Positions 1 through 10,622 of a stretch of 64,000 bases of DNA are shown here, piece by piece. This DNA is from Armigeres subalbatus (lineage: Eukaryota > Arthropoda > Insecta > Diptera > Culicidae). Under the pieces are notes generated by a model. The model was not told the DNA's origin. It ran no database searches and saw only the letters and a list, made by a program, of their open reading frames with translations. The position numbers were made by a program, and so were the translations under genes. The stretch covers positions 44,079,065 to 44,143,064 of the forward strand of contig NC_085141.1 in assembly GCF_024139115.2 (NCBI RefSeq). The letters run 5' to 3'. Numbering within the stretch: position 1 is the first letter of the stretch; the number at the start of each line of letters is the position of its first letter.

Positions 1-73
1 GAATAAATTTTTAGATTTTTCGAATTTTGAAATTTTCGATTTTTGGAACTCAAAAGTCTGCATTTTTATATTT

Positions 74-304
74 CTCGGGTACTTATTCAAGAGGACGTAT
101 GTGATTTTGTAAACAAAGATTGAAACGTTGATTTGTCAAATCTGATAGCGCTCCCACGCGAACCATCACCGTAGACAGAAAGGCGGAGGCTTCAGCTACC
201 AGTTGGTGGTGTTGATTTGCGTGGGAGTGCCATTAGATTGGACAAATCGACGTTTGTATCTTTGTTTACAAAATCACATACGTCCATTTGAATAAGTACC
301 CGAG
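74..304. mobile_element. Palindromic MITE, 231 bp
   Basis: The two ends are inverted copies of each other for roughly 90 nt, beginning CTCGGGTACTTATTCAA on the left and ending with its complement on the right, with about ten mismatches between the arms. The spacer of about 50 nt (near 165-213) is G/C-richer than the surrounding satellite. There is no ORF. Long imperfect arms with a short unique centre are typical of foldback MITEs. Because the flank is itself repetitive T/A sequence, a target-site duplication cannot be read with certainty and the superfamily is not assigned. Confidence 0.8.
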
Positions 305-1270
305 ATTTTTAGATTTTCAGGTTTTTAGATTTTTAGATTTTTAGATTTTCAGATTTTTAGATGTTTAGATTTTTAAATTTTCAGATTTTTAGATTCTTAG
401 ATTTTTAGATTTTTGGATTTTTAGATTTTTAGATTTTAAGATTTTTAGAATTTTAAATTTCTAGATTTTAAGATTTTAGGATTTTTGGATTTATTGATTT
501 TTGGATTTTTTGATTTTTGGATTTTTAGATTTTTAAATTTTTTGTTTTTTGGATTTTTGGATTTTTAGATTTTTAGATTTTTAGATTTTTAGATTTTTAG
601 ATTTTTAGATTTTTAGATTTTTAGATTTTTAGATTTTTAGATTTTTAGATTTTTAGATTTTTAGATTTTTAGATTTTTAGATTTTTAGATTTTTAGTTTT
701 GTAGATTTTAAGATTTTTTTAAAATTTTTAGATTTTTAGATTTTTAAAATTTTAGATTTTTAATTAATTTAATTAATTTAATTTTTTTTATTTTTTGATT
801 TTTAGATTTTAAATTTTTTTGATTTTTGGATTTTTGGATTTTTAGATTTTTAGATTTTTAGATTTTTAGATTTTTTTAGATTCTAAGATTTTTAAAGTTT
901 TAGATTTTTAAATTTTTAGACTTTTTGAAGATTTAGATTTTTGGATTTTTAGATTTTTGGATTTTTATATTTTTAGATTTTTAGGCGTTGAGAATTTAAA
1001 ATTTTTAGATTACAAGATTATTGGATTTTAGATTTTTAGATTTTAGATTTTTACTCTTAAGATTTTTAGAATTCTTTTTCTTTAAAATTTTTAGATTTTT
1101 ACACTTTTGAATTTTTGGATTTTTAGATTTTTAGATTTTTAGATTTTAAGATTTTAAGATTTTTAGATTTTTAGTTTTGTAGATATTAAGATATTTAAAT
1201 TTTCAGATTTTAAGATATCTAGATTTTTAGATGTTGAGATTTTTAGATTTTTAGATTTTTAGATTTTTAG

Positions 1271-1276
1271 ATCTTT
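1271..1276. repeat. Target-site duplication of LINE (left copy)
   Basis: ATCTTT precedes the LINE 5' end and recurs directly after its A-tail at 4695-4700, consistent with target-primed insertion into the octamer array. The duplication is short, and its right edge is ambiguous because of the A-tail. Confidence 0.6.
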
Positions 1277-1374
1277 CAGTTACCGCTCAACTTCTGAGAC
1301 GAGCAGACGTGTTTTCGATTGCGCTCTCCGAAAGTCAAGCGATTTAAATCCGGTGGTTTATTTTTCATCCGTCC

Positions 1375-2474
1375 GTGCCGCGTCGCGCGCTTCTAGTGAT
1401 TCGCGATGAGGCGAGAAAACACTTTCCGAATCGATTACTCGCGCTTCCCAGTGAAGCCGTCATTCGAAAAGGTGCATGGCTTTACCGCACAGTGCTTGGA
1501 CTGAAGAAAGAAGACGTGGAGAGACTCCAGTGCCATCGCGGTGAACAATGTGCGTTCGTCAAGGTCAAGGACCTGACGCTCGCACAAAAAATCGTGGATG
1601 ATCACGATGAAAAACACGAAGTGGACATTGCGGGGAAGAAGCACAAGCTTCGAATAACCATAGAAGATGGAAGTGTAGAAGTCAAAGTGCATGATTTGCC
1701 GGAAAACGTTTCCGAAGAGAAGATAGTTGAGTTCCTCAGTGCGTTCGGAGAAGTGATCTCGCTGCGGGAATTAACGTGGGGTGATGGTTCGGTGGAATTC
1801 CGCTCGGCATATGGTCGGCTCGTATGCTCATAAAACGCAACATCGATTCGTGGGTCACGATCGATGGCCAGCAGGCGTATATCGTCTACAAGGGGCAGAT
1901 TTCCTCTTGCAAACACTGTAAAGAGCAGGCCCACACTGGCATTTCTTGTGTGCAGAACAAGAAACTACTGGTCCAAAAGAGCTACGCCAACGTGACGAAG
2001 CAAGCTGGACCACGACAACCACCGCAGAAGGCAAACGGCGCCAAACCCCGATCGTTAAACCGGTCGGCCAGCGCTCTGTCGCTCCTCGACCAGCATCGCT
2101 GGAAGCCTTCCCGAGCTACCGAAGTCAACGAGTGAGACCGAACCGTCTAGCTCAAACAATCACTCAACAAGTCAGCCAGCTGCAAGCACCGCACGCACGG
2201 TGTCCCCAGCCCACTGTTGCAAATACAGCAGGCACGCAGCTCTTCATCGTCGTCGTTGCGAACAACCACACAACCACAATGCGCCGAAGTGGTATTAGTG
2301 GATATATTCAGAAAGCCTGTAAGCGCGATTCGGTCGCAAAGCCGAACTGCCGGCAACGAAACAGATGATTCTTCGTCATCGACAAGAAGTAGCCGAAGCC
2401 GAGGGCGTCCTCCCGGCAAGAAACAACGATGCGAGGACGGAGACGACGAGCGGGACGAGAATTACAAACCATAA
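1375..2474 (+). pseudogene. LINE ORF1 (nucleic-acid-binding protein), frameshifted
   Basis: In L1-like elements ORF1 proteins bind the element RNA. The N-terminal part reads openly from 1375 to about 1824 in one frame and then continues in another frame from 1824. A CX2CX4HX4C zinc knuckle is encoded at 1908-1949. The remainder is rich in S, R, T and Q and ends with a basic patch near 2400-2474. Coding similarity moves between all three frames, so at least three indels have accumulated. The final stop, TAA at 2472-2474, is directly followed by the ATG of ORF2 at 2475, an arrangement typical of two-ORF LINEs. The annotated start at 1375 is the ORF opening rather than a demonstrated initiator. 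Confidence 0.75.
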
Positions 2475-4624
2475 ATGGCTCTCACGTCCTACAACGTCGC
2501 GTCGATGAATATCGGAACCATTACGAACCAAACAAAACTGAACGCACTCCGAACCTTCATATCGTGTGTCTGCAGGAAGTCGGGAACGAACAGCTTTCCT
2601 TGCCTGGCTATGTCGTTTTCGCGAAAGTGGATCACAAGAGAAGAGGCACAGATGTTGCAGTGAAGGATCACATCCACGTCTCTCACGTCGAGAAAAGTTT
2701 GGACAGCCGGTTGATCGCGCTGAGACTGCACGGAAAGACTGCGGAAATTTTGTCTGCTATTAGAGCGAGCGCACCGAAACGATCTCCCGGAGCTGACGGT
2801 ATCCCACGAGAGTTCTACCTTCGTATGTTCAACGTCATCCATCGTGAACTGAACCTGCTTCTTAATGAAGCACTCACCGGCAATCTCCCGCATGCCTTTG
2901 TGGAGGGTATCATTGTGCTGGTAAAAAAGAAGGGTGGAGAAAATACGGCCCGAGCGTACCGGCCGATATCGCTGCTAAACAGTGATTACAAACTTCTCTC
3001 TCGCATTATCAAAACCCGGCTAGAACGCGTCATGCAAGCTCACCGTATTTTGAGCGCCGGACAGAAATGTTCAAACGCAGAGCGCAACATCTTCCAGGCC
3101 ACTCTTGCTCTGAAAGATCGGATAGCTAGCCTCCGTCACCACCGTCGCCCCGGTAAGCTCATCAGTTTTGATTTCGAGAACGCCTTCGATCGGGTTCGGC
3201 ATTCGTTTCTCTTCGACACCATGCGGTCGCTCGGATTCAACGAGGAACTCACTGCTCTTCTCGCACGGATTGCCAGCCGGTCCACTTCCCGGCTACTTGT
3301 GAATGGGCACCTCTCTCGTTCGTTCGATATTTCTCGTTCGGTGCGGCAAGGCGACCCTTTGTCCATGCACCTCTTCGTCCTTTACCTTCATCCACTGGTG
3401 TGCCGGGTCGAACAAGTGTGTGGGGAAGATTTGCTTGTTGCGTACGCCGACGACATCAGCGTGATCGTAACGTCACCGTGGCAGATCGAGGCGATGAGGG
3501 AAGTTTTTCGTCGTTTTGGTCTTGCCGCTGGAGCGCAACTGAATTTGTGCAAAACTGTTGCGGTGAATGTGGGGGTTTGCGAAGGGAATATGTTTGAAAC
3601 CCAGTGGCTACAGACTACTCATATAGTCAAAATTTTGGGTATTTCCTTCGCAAACTCAATTCGATTGATGACAACAATTAATTGGAACGCAATGGTGGGC
3701 AAGTTTGCGCAGCAAATGTGGCTGCAATCGTTAAGGAAACTCACAATGCACCAGAAGGTGATCATGCTGAACACGTTTGGCACGGCGAAATTGTGGTACC
3801 TGTCTTCGGTGCTACCACCGTTCGCCATTCATACGGCCAAAATCACGTCGTCGATGGGAACATTTCTATGGAGAGGAATAGTCGCCCGCGTTCCCATAAT
3901 GCAACTTGTCCGGAAGAAGGAGCACGGTGGCTTAGGCCTGGCAGTTCCGGCGCTGAAAGCGAAGAGTCTAGCAATAAATAGACATATTAAAGAGATCGAT
4001 TCCATTCCTCACTACAAATCCCTTATTTTCCACGCTACTCCTCGCCCAGTAACTCCAATGGACAATCCCGACATCAAACAAATCCTTTCAAATTTATCCC
4101 ACATTCCCCGCCAAATCCTACAAAACCCCTCCGCCGATCAAATCCACCAGTACCTAGTACTGCAAACCGAGCTGCCAAAGGTGGAACGCAACAGTCCGGC
4201 AGTTGACTGGCCACGCGCGTGGCGCAACATATGCATGAAAGAGCTCTCATCAGCACAACGAACACAACTCTACCTTTTCGTGAACGGAAAAACTGAGCAC
4301 CGCAAACTGCTGTATGTGATGCAACTAGCAGCCGACGAAAACTGCCAACACTGTGGCAATCTTGAAACGCTTCAGCATAAATTCTCTTCCTGCGCTCGTG
4401 TCGGCCCGGCATGGACGGTCCTGCAGCAAAAGCTGGCGGAAGTAATGGGTAGATGGAGACGACTATCATTCGATGACCTCGCGAGGCCTGCTCTGCCAGG
4501 TATTCGGAAGACAACTCGAGTAAAAATTCTGAAAATGCTTCATAATTACATCTGCTTCATTATAAAATGTAATGGTATAATTGATGTTAACGTTTTGGAG
4601 TTTGAATTAACATTAGATTTTTGA
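2475..4624 (+). pseudogene. LINE ORF2: truncated endonuclease plus reverse transcriptase
   Basis: ORF2 should encode an apurinic-like endonuclease and a reverse transcriptase. The first codons (2475 on) show the opening strand of such endonucleases (NVASMN). Near 2560 the frame changes, and the reading frame then shows the endonuclease block IVCLQEV. At about 2740 the endonuclease stops abruptly and joins, still in frame, to the start of the reverse transcriptase (SPGADGIPREFY near 2786-2821). Most of the endonuclease and the linker are therefore deleted. The RT blocks that follow are uninterrupted: AFDRV near 3180, RQGDP near 3350 and the catalytic YADD at 3443-3454. A C-terminal CX2CX7HX4C motif lies at 4343-4393. 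The RT part is open to the stop at 4622-4624. Loss of the endonuclease makes autonomous target-primed insertion unlikely. Confidence 0.88.
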
Positions 4625-4663
4625 AATTGCAACAACATTATAAATACTAACACTGTTTGACAA

Positions 4664-4669
4664 AATAAA
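4664..4669 (+). promoter_or_regulatory. Polyadenylation signal of the LINE
   Basis: AATAAA lies 40 nt after the ORF2 stop and about 16 nt before the A-run that ends the element at 4686-4694, the expected layout of a reverse-transcribed polyadenylated RNA. Confidence 0.75.
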
Positions 4670-5033
4670 CTAAATTTTAAACCACAAAAAAAAAATCTTT
4701 AGATTTTTAGATTTTTAGATTTTTAAATTTTTCGATTTTTAAATTTTTTAATTTTTAGATTTTTAGATTATTAGATTTCTAGATTCTTAGATTTTTAGAT
4801 TTTTAGATTTTTAGATTTTTAGATTTTTAAATTTTTAGATTTTTAGATTTTTAGAGTTTTAGATTTTTAGATTTTTAAATTTTTAGATTTTTAGATTTTT
4901 GGATTTTTAGAATTCTATATTTTTAGATTTCAAGATTTTAGGATTTTTTGATTTTTAGGTTGTTAGATTTTTAGATTTCAAGATATTTATTAGATTTTTA
5001 GATTTTCAGATTTTTGAATTCTCAGATTTTTAG

Positions 5034-5132
5034 AAGGTTAAAGTACTTCAAACTTCCATTTACTTCCGCTATATTTTAACCTTGTAACATTTTCCCCTAA
5101 GACGCTCAATATTTATTATTTCACGAGACGAG
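5034..5132. repeat. Hairpin island, copy 1 of 8
   Basis: Begins AAGGTTAAAGTA, and its complement TATTTTAACCTT lies at 5072-5083, giving an imperfect 12-bp stem around a loop that contains ACTTCCATTTACTTCCGC. This copy differs from the others downstream: it runs into CACGAGACGAGCCAGCCTCG, which is absent from the later copies. Confidence 0.8.
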
Positions 5133-6827
5133 CCAGCCTCGAGCTGAAAGCCACGACAAAAAAATTCAGATTTTTGGATTTTTAGATTTTTAGATTTTTA
5201 GATTGTTAGATTTTTAGATTTTTAAATTTTTAAATTTTAAGATTTTTAGTTTTTTATATTTTAGATTTTTATATTGTTAGATTTATATAGTTTTAGATTT
5301 TTAGATTTTAAATTTTTTCGATTTTTAGATTTTTAGATTTTTTATATTTCGATTTTTTTATTTTAAGATTTTTGATTTTTGGATTTTCAGATTTTCAGAT
5401 TTTTAGATTTTTAGATTTTTAGATCTTTTGATTTTTCGATTTTTCAATTTCATGATTTTTTGATTTTTCGATTTTTAGATTTTTTGACTTAACGATTTTT
5501 AGACTTTTGATTTTTAAATTTTTCGATTCTTAGATTTTTAGATTTTCAGATTTTTAGATGTTTAAATTTTTAGATTTCTAGATTTATAGATTTTTATATT
5601 TACAGATATTAGGTTTTAGATTTTTATATTTTTATATTTTTAGATTTTTATATTTTTAGATTTTTGAATTTTTTAATTTTTAGATTTTTAGAGTTTTAGA
5701 TTTTCAGATTTTTAGTTTTTTAGATTGTTTGATTTTCTGGTTTTTATTTTTTTAGATTTCTTGGTTTTTAGTTTTTAAGATTTAAGATGTTTAGATTCTC
5801 AGATTTTTATATTTTAGTTTTTTAGATTTTTAGTTTTTAACCTTCCAAGATTTTTAGAATTCAAAATTTTTAGATCTCAAGATTTTAAGACTTTTAGGTT
5901 GTTAGATTTTCAGATTTTTAGATTTCTTGATATCTAGACATTTAGATTTGATAGTTAGCTTTTTAGATTTTTAGATTTTCAAATTTTTAAATTTTAAGAT
6001 TTTTAGTTTTTTAGATTTTAGATTTTTATATTGTTAGATTTATATAGTTTTAGATTTTTAGATTTTAGATTTTAAATTTTTTTGATTTTTAGATTTTTAG
6101 ATTTTTTATATTTCAATTTTTTAATTTTAAGATTTTAGATTTTTGGATTTTCAGATTTTTAGATTATTAGATTTTTAGATTTTCAAATTTTTAAATTTTT
6201 AGAATTTTAGATTTTTAGGTTTTTAGATCTTTCGATTTTTCGATTTTTCAATTTCTTGATTTTTTGATTTTTCGATTTTTAGATTTTTTGACTTTACGAT
6301 TTTTAGATTTTTGATTTTTAGATTTTTCGATTCTTAGATTTTTAGATTTTCAGATTTTTAGATGTTTAAATTCATAGATTTCTAGATTTATAGATTTTTA
6401 TATTTACAGATATCAGGTTTTAGATTTTTATATTTTTATATTTTTAGATTTTTGTATTTTTAGATTTTTGAATTTTTTAATTTCTAGATTTTTAGAGTTT
6501 TAGATTTTTAGATTTTTAGTTTTTTAGATTGTTTGATTTTCAGATTTTTATTTTTTTAGATTTCTTGGTTTTTAGTTTTTAAGATTCAAATTTTTTTAAA
6601 TGTTTAGATTCTCAGATTTTTATATTTTAGTTTTTTAGATTTTTAGTTTTTACCCTTCCAAGATTTTTAGAATTCTATATTTTTAGATTTCAAGATTTTA
6701 AGATTTTAAGACTTTTAGGTTGTTAGATTTTCAGATTTTTAAATTTCTTGATATCTAGACATTTAGATTTGATATTTAGCTTTTTAGATTTTTAGATTTT
6801 CAGATATTTGAATTTTCAGATTTTTAG

Positions 6828-6918
6828 AAGGTTAAAATACTTCAAACTTCCATTTACTTCCGCTATATTTTAACCTTGTAACATTTTCCCCTAAGACGCT
6901 CAATATTAATTATTTCAG
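6828..6918. repeat. Hairpin island, copy 2 of 8
   Basis: The perfect 12-bp inverted repeat AAGGTTAAAATA / TATTTTAACCTT is followed by the conserved tail ACATTTTCCCCTAAGACGC and ends in ATTATTTCAG before octamers resume. Confidence 0.85.
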
Positions 6919-8241
6919 ATTTTTAGATTTTCAGGTTTTTAGATTCTAAGATTTTTTGATTTTTAGATTTTAAGATTTTTAGATTTTTAGATTTTTAGTT
7001 TAAATTGTTAGATTTGTAGATTTCTAGATTTTCAAATTTTTAAATTTTAAGGTTTTCAGTTTTTTAGATTTTTAGATTTTTATATTTTTAGATTTTCAGG
7101 TTTTACATTTTAGATTTGTAGATTTTTTAAATTTTTAGAGTTTTTAGATCTTTAGATTTTTTATATTTCGATTTTAAAATTTTTGATTTTTGGATTTTTG
7201 GATTTTTAGGTTTTAAATTTTTTAGATTTTTAGATTTTCAGATTTTTAGATTTTTAGATTTCCAGATTTTTAGATTTTCAGATTTTTAGATTTTGATATT
7301 TTTAGATTTTTAGATTTTTTAATTTGTAGATTTTTAGATTTTAAGATTTTTAGATTTTCAGATTTTTAGATTTCTTGATATCTAGACATTTAGATTTGAT
7401 ATTTAGCTTTTTAGATTTTTAGATTTTCAAATTTTTAAATTTTAAGATTTTAAGTTTTTAAGATTTTAGATTTTTATATTGTTAGATTTATATAGTTTTA
7501 GATTTTTAGATTTTAGATTTTAAAATTTTTTGATTTTTAGATTTTTTATATTTCGATTTTTTGATTTTAAGATTTTTGATTTTTGGATTTTCAGATTTTC
7601 AGATTTTTAGATTATTAGATTTTTAGATTTTCAAATTTTTAAATTTTTAGAATTTTAGATTTTTAGGTTTTTAGATCTTTCGATTTTTCGATTTTTCAAT
7701 TTCTTGATTTTTTGATTTTTCGATTTTTAGATTTTTTGACTTTACGATTTTTAGATTTTTGATTTTTAGATTTTTCGATTCTTAGATTTTTAGATTTTCA
7801 GATTTTAGATGTTTAAATTTTTAGATTTCTAGATTTATAGATTTTTATATTTACAGATATTAGGTTTTAGATTTTTATATTTTTATATTTTTAGATTTTT
7901 AGATTTTTAGAGTTTTAGATTTTTAGATTTTTAGTTTTTTAGATTGTTTGATTTTCAGATTTTTATTTTTTTAGATTTCTTGTTTTTTAGTTTTTAAGAT
8001 TTAAATTTTTTTAAATGTTTAGATTCTCAGATTTTTATATTTTAGTTTTTTAGATTTTTAGTTTTTAACCTTCCAAGATTTTTAGTATTCTATATTTTTA
8101 GATTTCAAGATTTTAAGATTTTAAGACTTTTAGGTTGTTAGATTTTCAGATTTTTAAATTTCTTGATATCTAGACATTTAGATTTGATATTTAGCTTTTT
8201 AGATTTTTAGATTTTCAGATATTTGAATTTTCAGATTTTAG

Positions 8242-8331
8242 AAGGTTAAAATACTTCAAACTTCCATTTACTTCCGCTATATTTTAACCTTGTAATATTT
8301 TCCCTAAGACGCTCAATATTAATTATTTCAG
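8242..8331. repeat. Hairpin island, copy 3 of 8
   Basis: Same stem and tail as copy 2, with a short deletion in the C-run (TTTTCCCTAAG instead of TTTTCCCCTAAG) and a T for C in the tail. Confidence 0.85.
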
Positions 8332-10532
8332 ATTTTTAGATTTTTAGTTTTTTAGATTCTAAGATTTTTTGATTTTTTGATTTTTAGATTTTTAGATTTT
8401 TAGATTTTTAGTTTAAATTGTTAGATTTGTAGATTTCTAGATTTTCAAATTTTTAAATTTTAAGGTTTTCAGTTTTTTAGATTTTTAGATTTTTATATTT
8501 TTAGATTTTCAGATTTTAGATTTTAGATTTGTAGATTTTTTAAATTTTTAGAGTTTTTAGATCTTTAGATTTTTATATTTCGATTTTAAAATTTTTGATA
8601 TATGGATTTTTGATTTTTAGGTTTTAGATTTTTAGATTTTTAGATTTTTAGATTTTTAGATTTTTAGATTTTTAAATTTTTAGATATCTGGATTTTCAGA
8701 TTTTTAGATTCTCTAATTTATAGATTTTTTGATTTTTAGATTTTTAGATTTCCTAATTTTAAGATTTTAAAATTCCAAGATTTTTAGATTTTCAGATTTT
8801 TAGATTTCTTGATATCTAGACATTTAGATTTGATATTTAGCTTTTTAGATTTTTAGATTTTCAAATTTTTAAATTTTAAGATTTTAAGTTTTTAATATTT
8901 TAGATTTTTATATTGTTAGAATTATATAGTTTTAGATTTTTAGATTTTAGATTTTAAAATTTTTTGATTTTTAGATTTTTAGATTTTTTATATTTCGATT
9001 TTTTGATTTTAAAATATTTGATTTTTGGATTTTCAGATCTTCAGATTTTTAGATTATTTGATTCTTAGATTTTCAAATTTTTAAATTTTTAGAATTTTAG
9101 ATTTTTAGGTTTTTAGATCTTTTGATTTTTCGATTTTTCAATTTCTTGATTTTTTGATTTTTCGATTTTTAGATTTTTTGACTTTACGATTTTTTAGATT
9201 TTTTGATTTTTAGATTTTTAGATTTTTCGATTCTTAGATTTTTAGATTATCAGATTTTTAGATGTTTAAATTTTTAGATTTCTAGATTTATAGATTTTTA
9301 TATTTACAGATATTAGGTTTTAGATTTTTATATTTTTATATTTTTAGATTTTTATATTTTTAGATTTTTGAATTTTTTAATTTTTAGATTTTTAGAGTTT
9401 TAGATTTTTAGATTTTTAGTTTTTTAGATTGTTTGATTTTCTGATTTTTATTTTTTTTGATTTCTTGGTTTTTAGTTTTTAAGATTCAAATTTTTTTAAA
9501 TGTTTAGATTCTCAGATTTTTATATTTTAGTTTTTTAGATTTTTAGTTTTTAACCTTCCAAGATTTTTAGAATTCTAAATTTTTAGATCTCAAGATTTTA
9601 AGACTTTTAGGTTGTTATATTTTCAGATTTTTAGATTTCTTGATATCTGGACATTTAGATTTGATATTAAGCTTTTTAGATTTTTAGATTTTCAAGTTTT
9701 TAAATTTTAAGATTCTTAGTTTTTTAGATTTTAGATTTTTATATTGTTAGATTTATATAGTTTTAGATTTTTAGATTTTAGATTTTAAATTTTTTTGATT
9801 TTTAGATTTTTAGATTTTTTATATTTCGATTTTTTTATTTTAAGATTTTTGATTTTTGGATTTTCAGATTTTCCGATTTTTAGATTATTAGATTTAGATT
9901 TAGATTTAGATTTTCAAATTTTTAAATTTTTAGAATTTTAGATTTTTAGGTTTTTAGATCTTTCGATTTTTCGATTTTTCAATTTCTTGATTTTTTGATT
10001 TTTCGATTTTTAGATTTTTTGACTTAACGATTTTTAGATTTTTGATTTTTAGATTTTTCGATTCTTAGATTTTAGATTTTCAGATTTTTAGATGTTTAAA
10101 TTTTTAGATTTCTAGATTTATAGATTTTTATATTTACAGATATTAGGTTTTAGATTTTTATATTTTTATATTTTTAGATTTTTGAATTTTTTAATTTTTA
10201 GATTTTAGAGTTTTAGATTTTTAGATTTTTAGTTTTTTAGATTGTTTGATTTTCTGATTTTTATTTTTTTAGATTTCTTGGTTTTTAGTTTTTAAGATTT
10301 AAATTTTTTTAAATGTTTAGATTCTCAGATTTTTATATTTTAGTTTTTTAGATTTTTAGTTTTTAACCTTCCAAGATTTTTAGATTTCTAAATTTTTAGA
10401 TCTCAAGATTTTAAGATCTTAAGACTTTTAGGTTGTTAGATTTTCAGATTTTTAGATTTCTTGATATCTAGACATTTAGATTTGATATTTAGCTTTTTAG
10501 ATTTTCAGATTTTTGAATTTTCAGATTTTTAG

Positions 10533-10622
10533 AAGGTTAAAATACTTCAAACTTCCATTTACTTCCGCTATATTTTAACCTTGTAACATTTTCCCCTAAG
10601 ACGCTCAATATTAATTATTTCA
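10533..10622. repeat. Hairpin island, copy 4 of 8
   Basis: Perfect 12-bp stem and full conserved tail, embedded in the same flanking blocks as copies 2 and 3. Confidence 0.85.

Larger units (their letters stand above)
1..1276. repeat. A/T-rich octamer satellite, left segment
   Basis: The stretch is built almost wholly of variants of the octamer TTTTTAGA, most regular at about 560-700. Cytosine is nearly absent from the plus strand. It is interrupted by a palindromic MITE at 74-304 and broken off at 1276 by a LINE. The same array resumes at 4695, so this is the left flank of one array that was split by insertion. No gene is present before the LINE. Confidence 0.92.
1277..4694 (+). mobile_element. 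L1-like non-LTR retrotransposon, defective
   Basis: A 3.4-kb element with a non-repetitive 5' UTR (1277-1374), a frameshifted ORF1 with a zinc knuckle, and an ORF2 with the start of an endonuclease, a reverse transcriptase and a C-terminal CCHC motif. It ends with an AATAAA signal (4664-4669) and an A-tail. Satellite octamers lie on both sides, so it inserted into an existing array. ORF2 similarity is closest, from memory of the family, to the L1/Tx1 group: SPGADGIPREFY motif, AFDRV block, YADD box and GGLGL block. ORF1 is frameshifted, the endonuclease is frameshifted and most of it is missing, so the copy cannot be autonomous. Confidence 0.92.
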
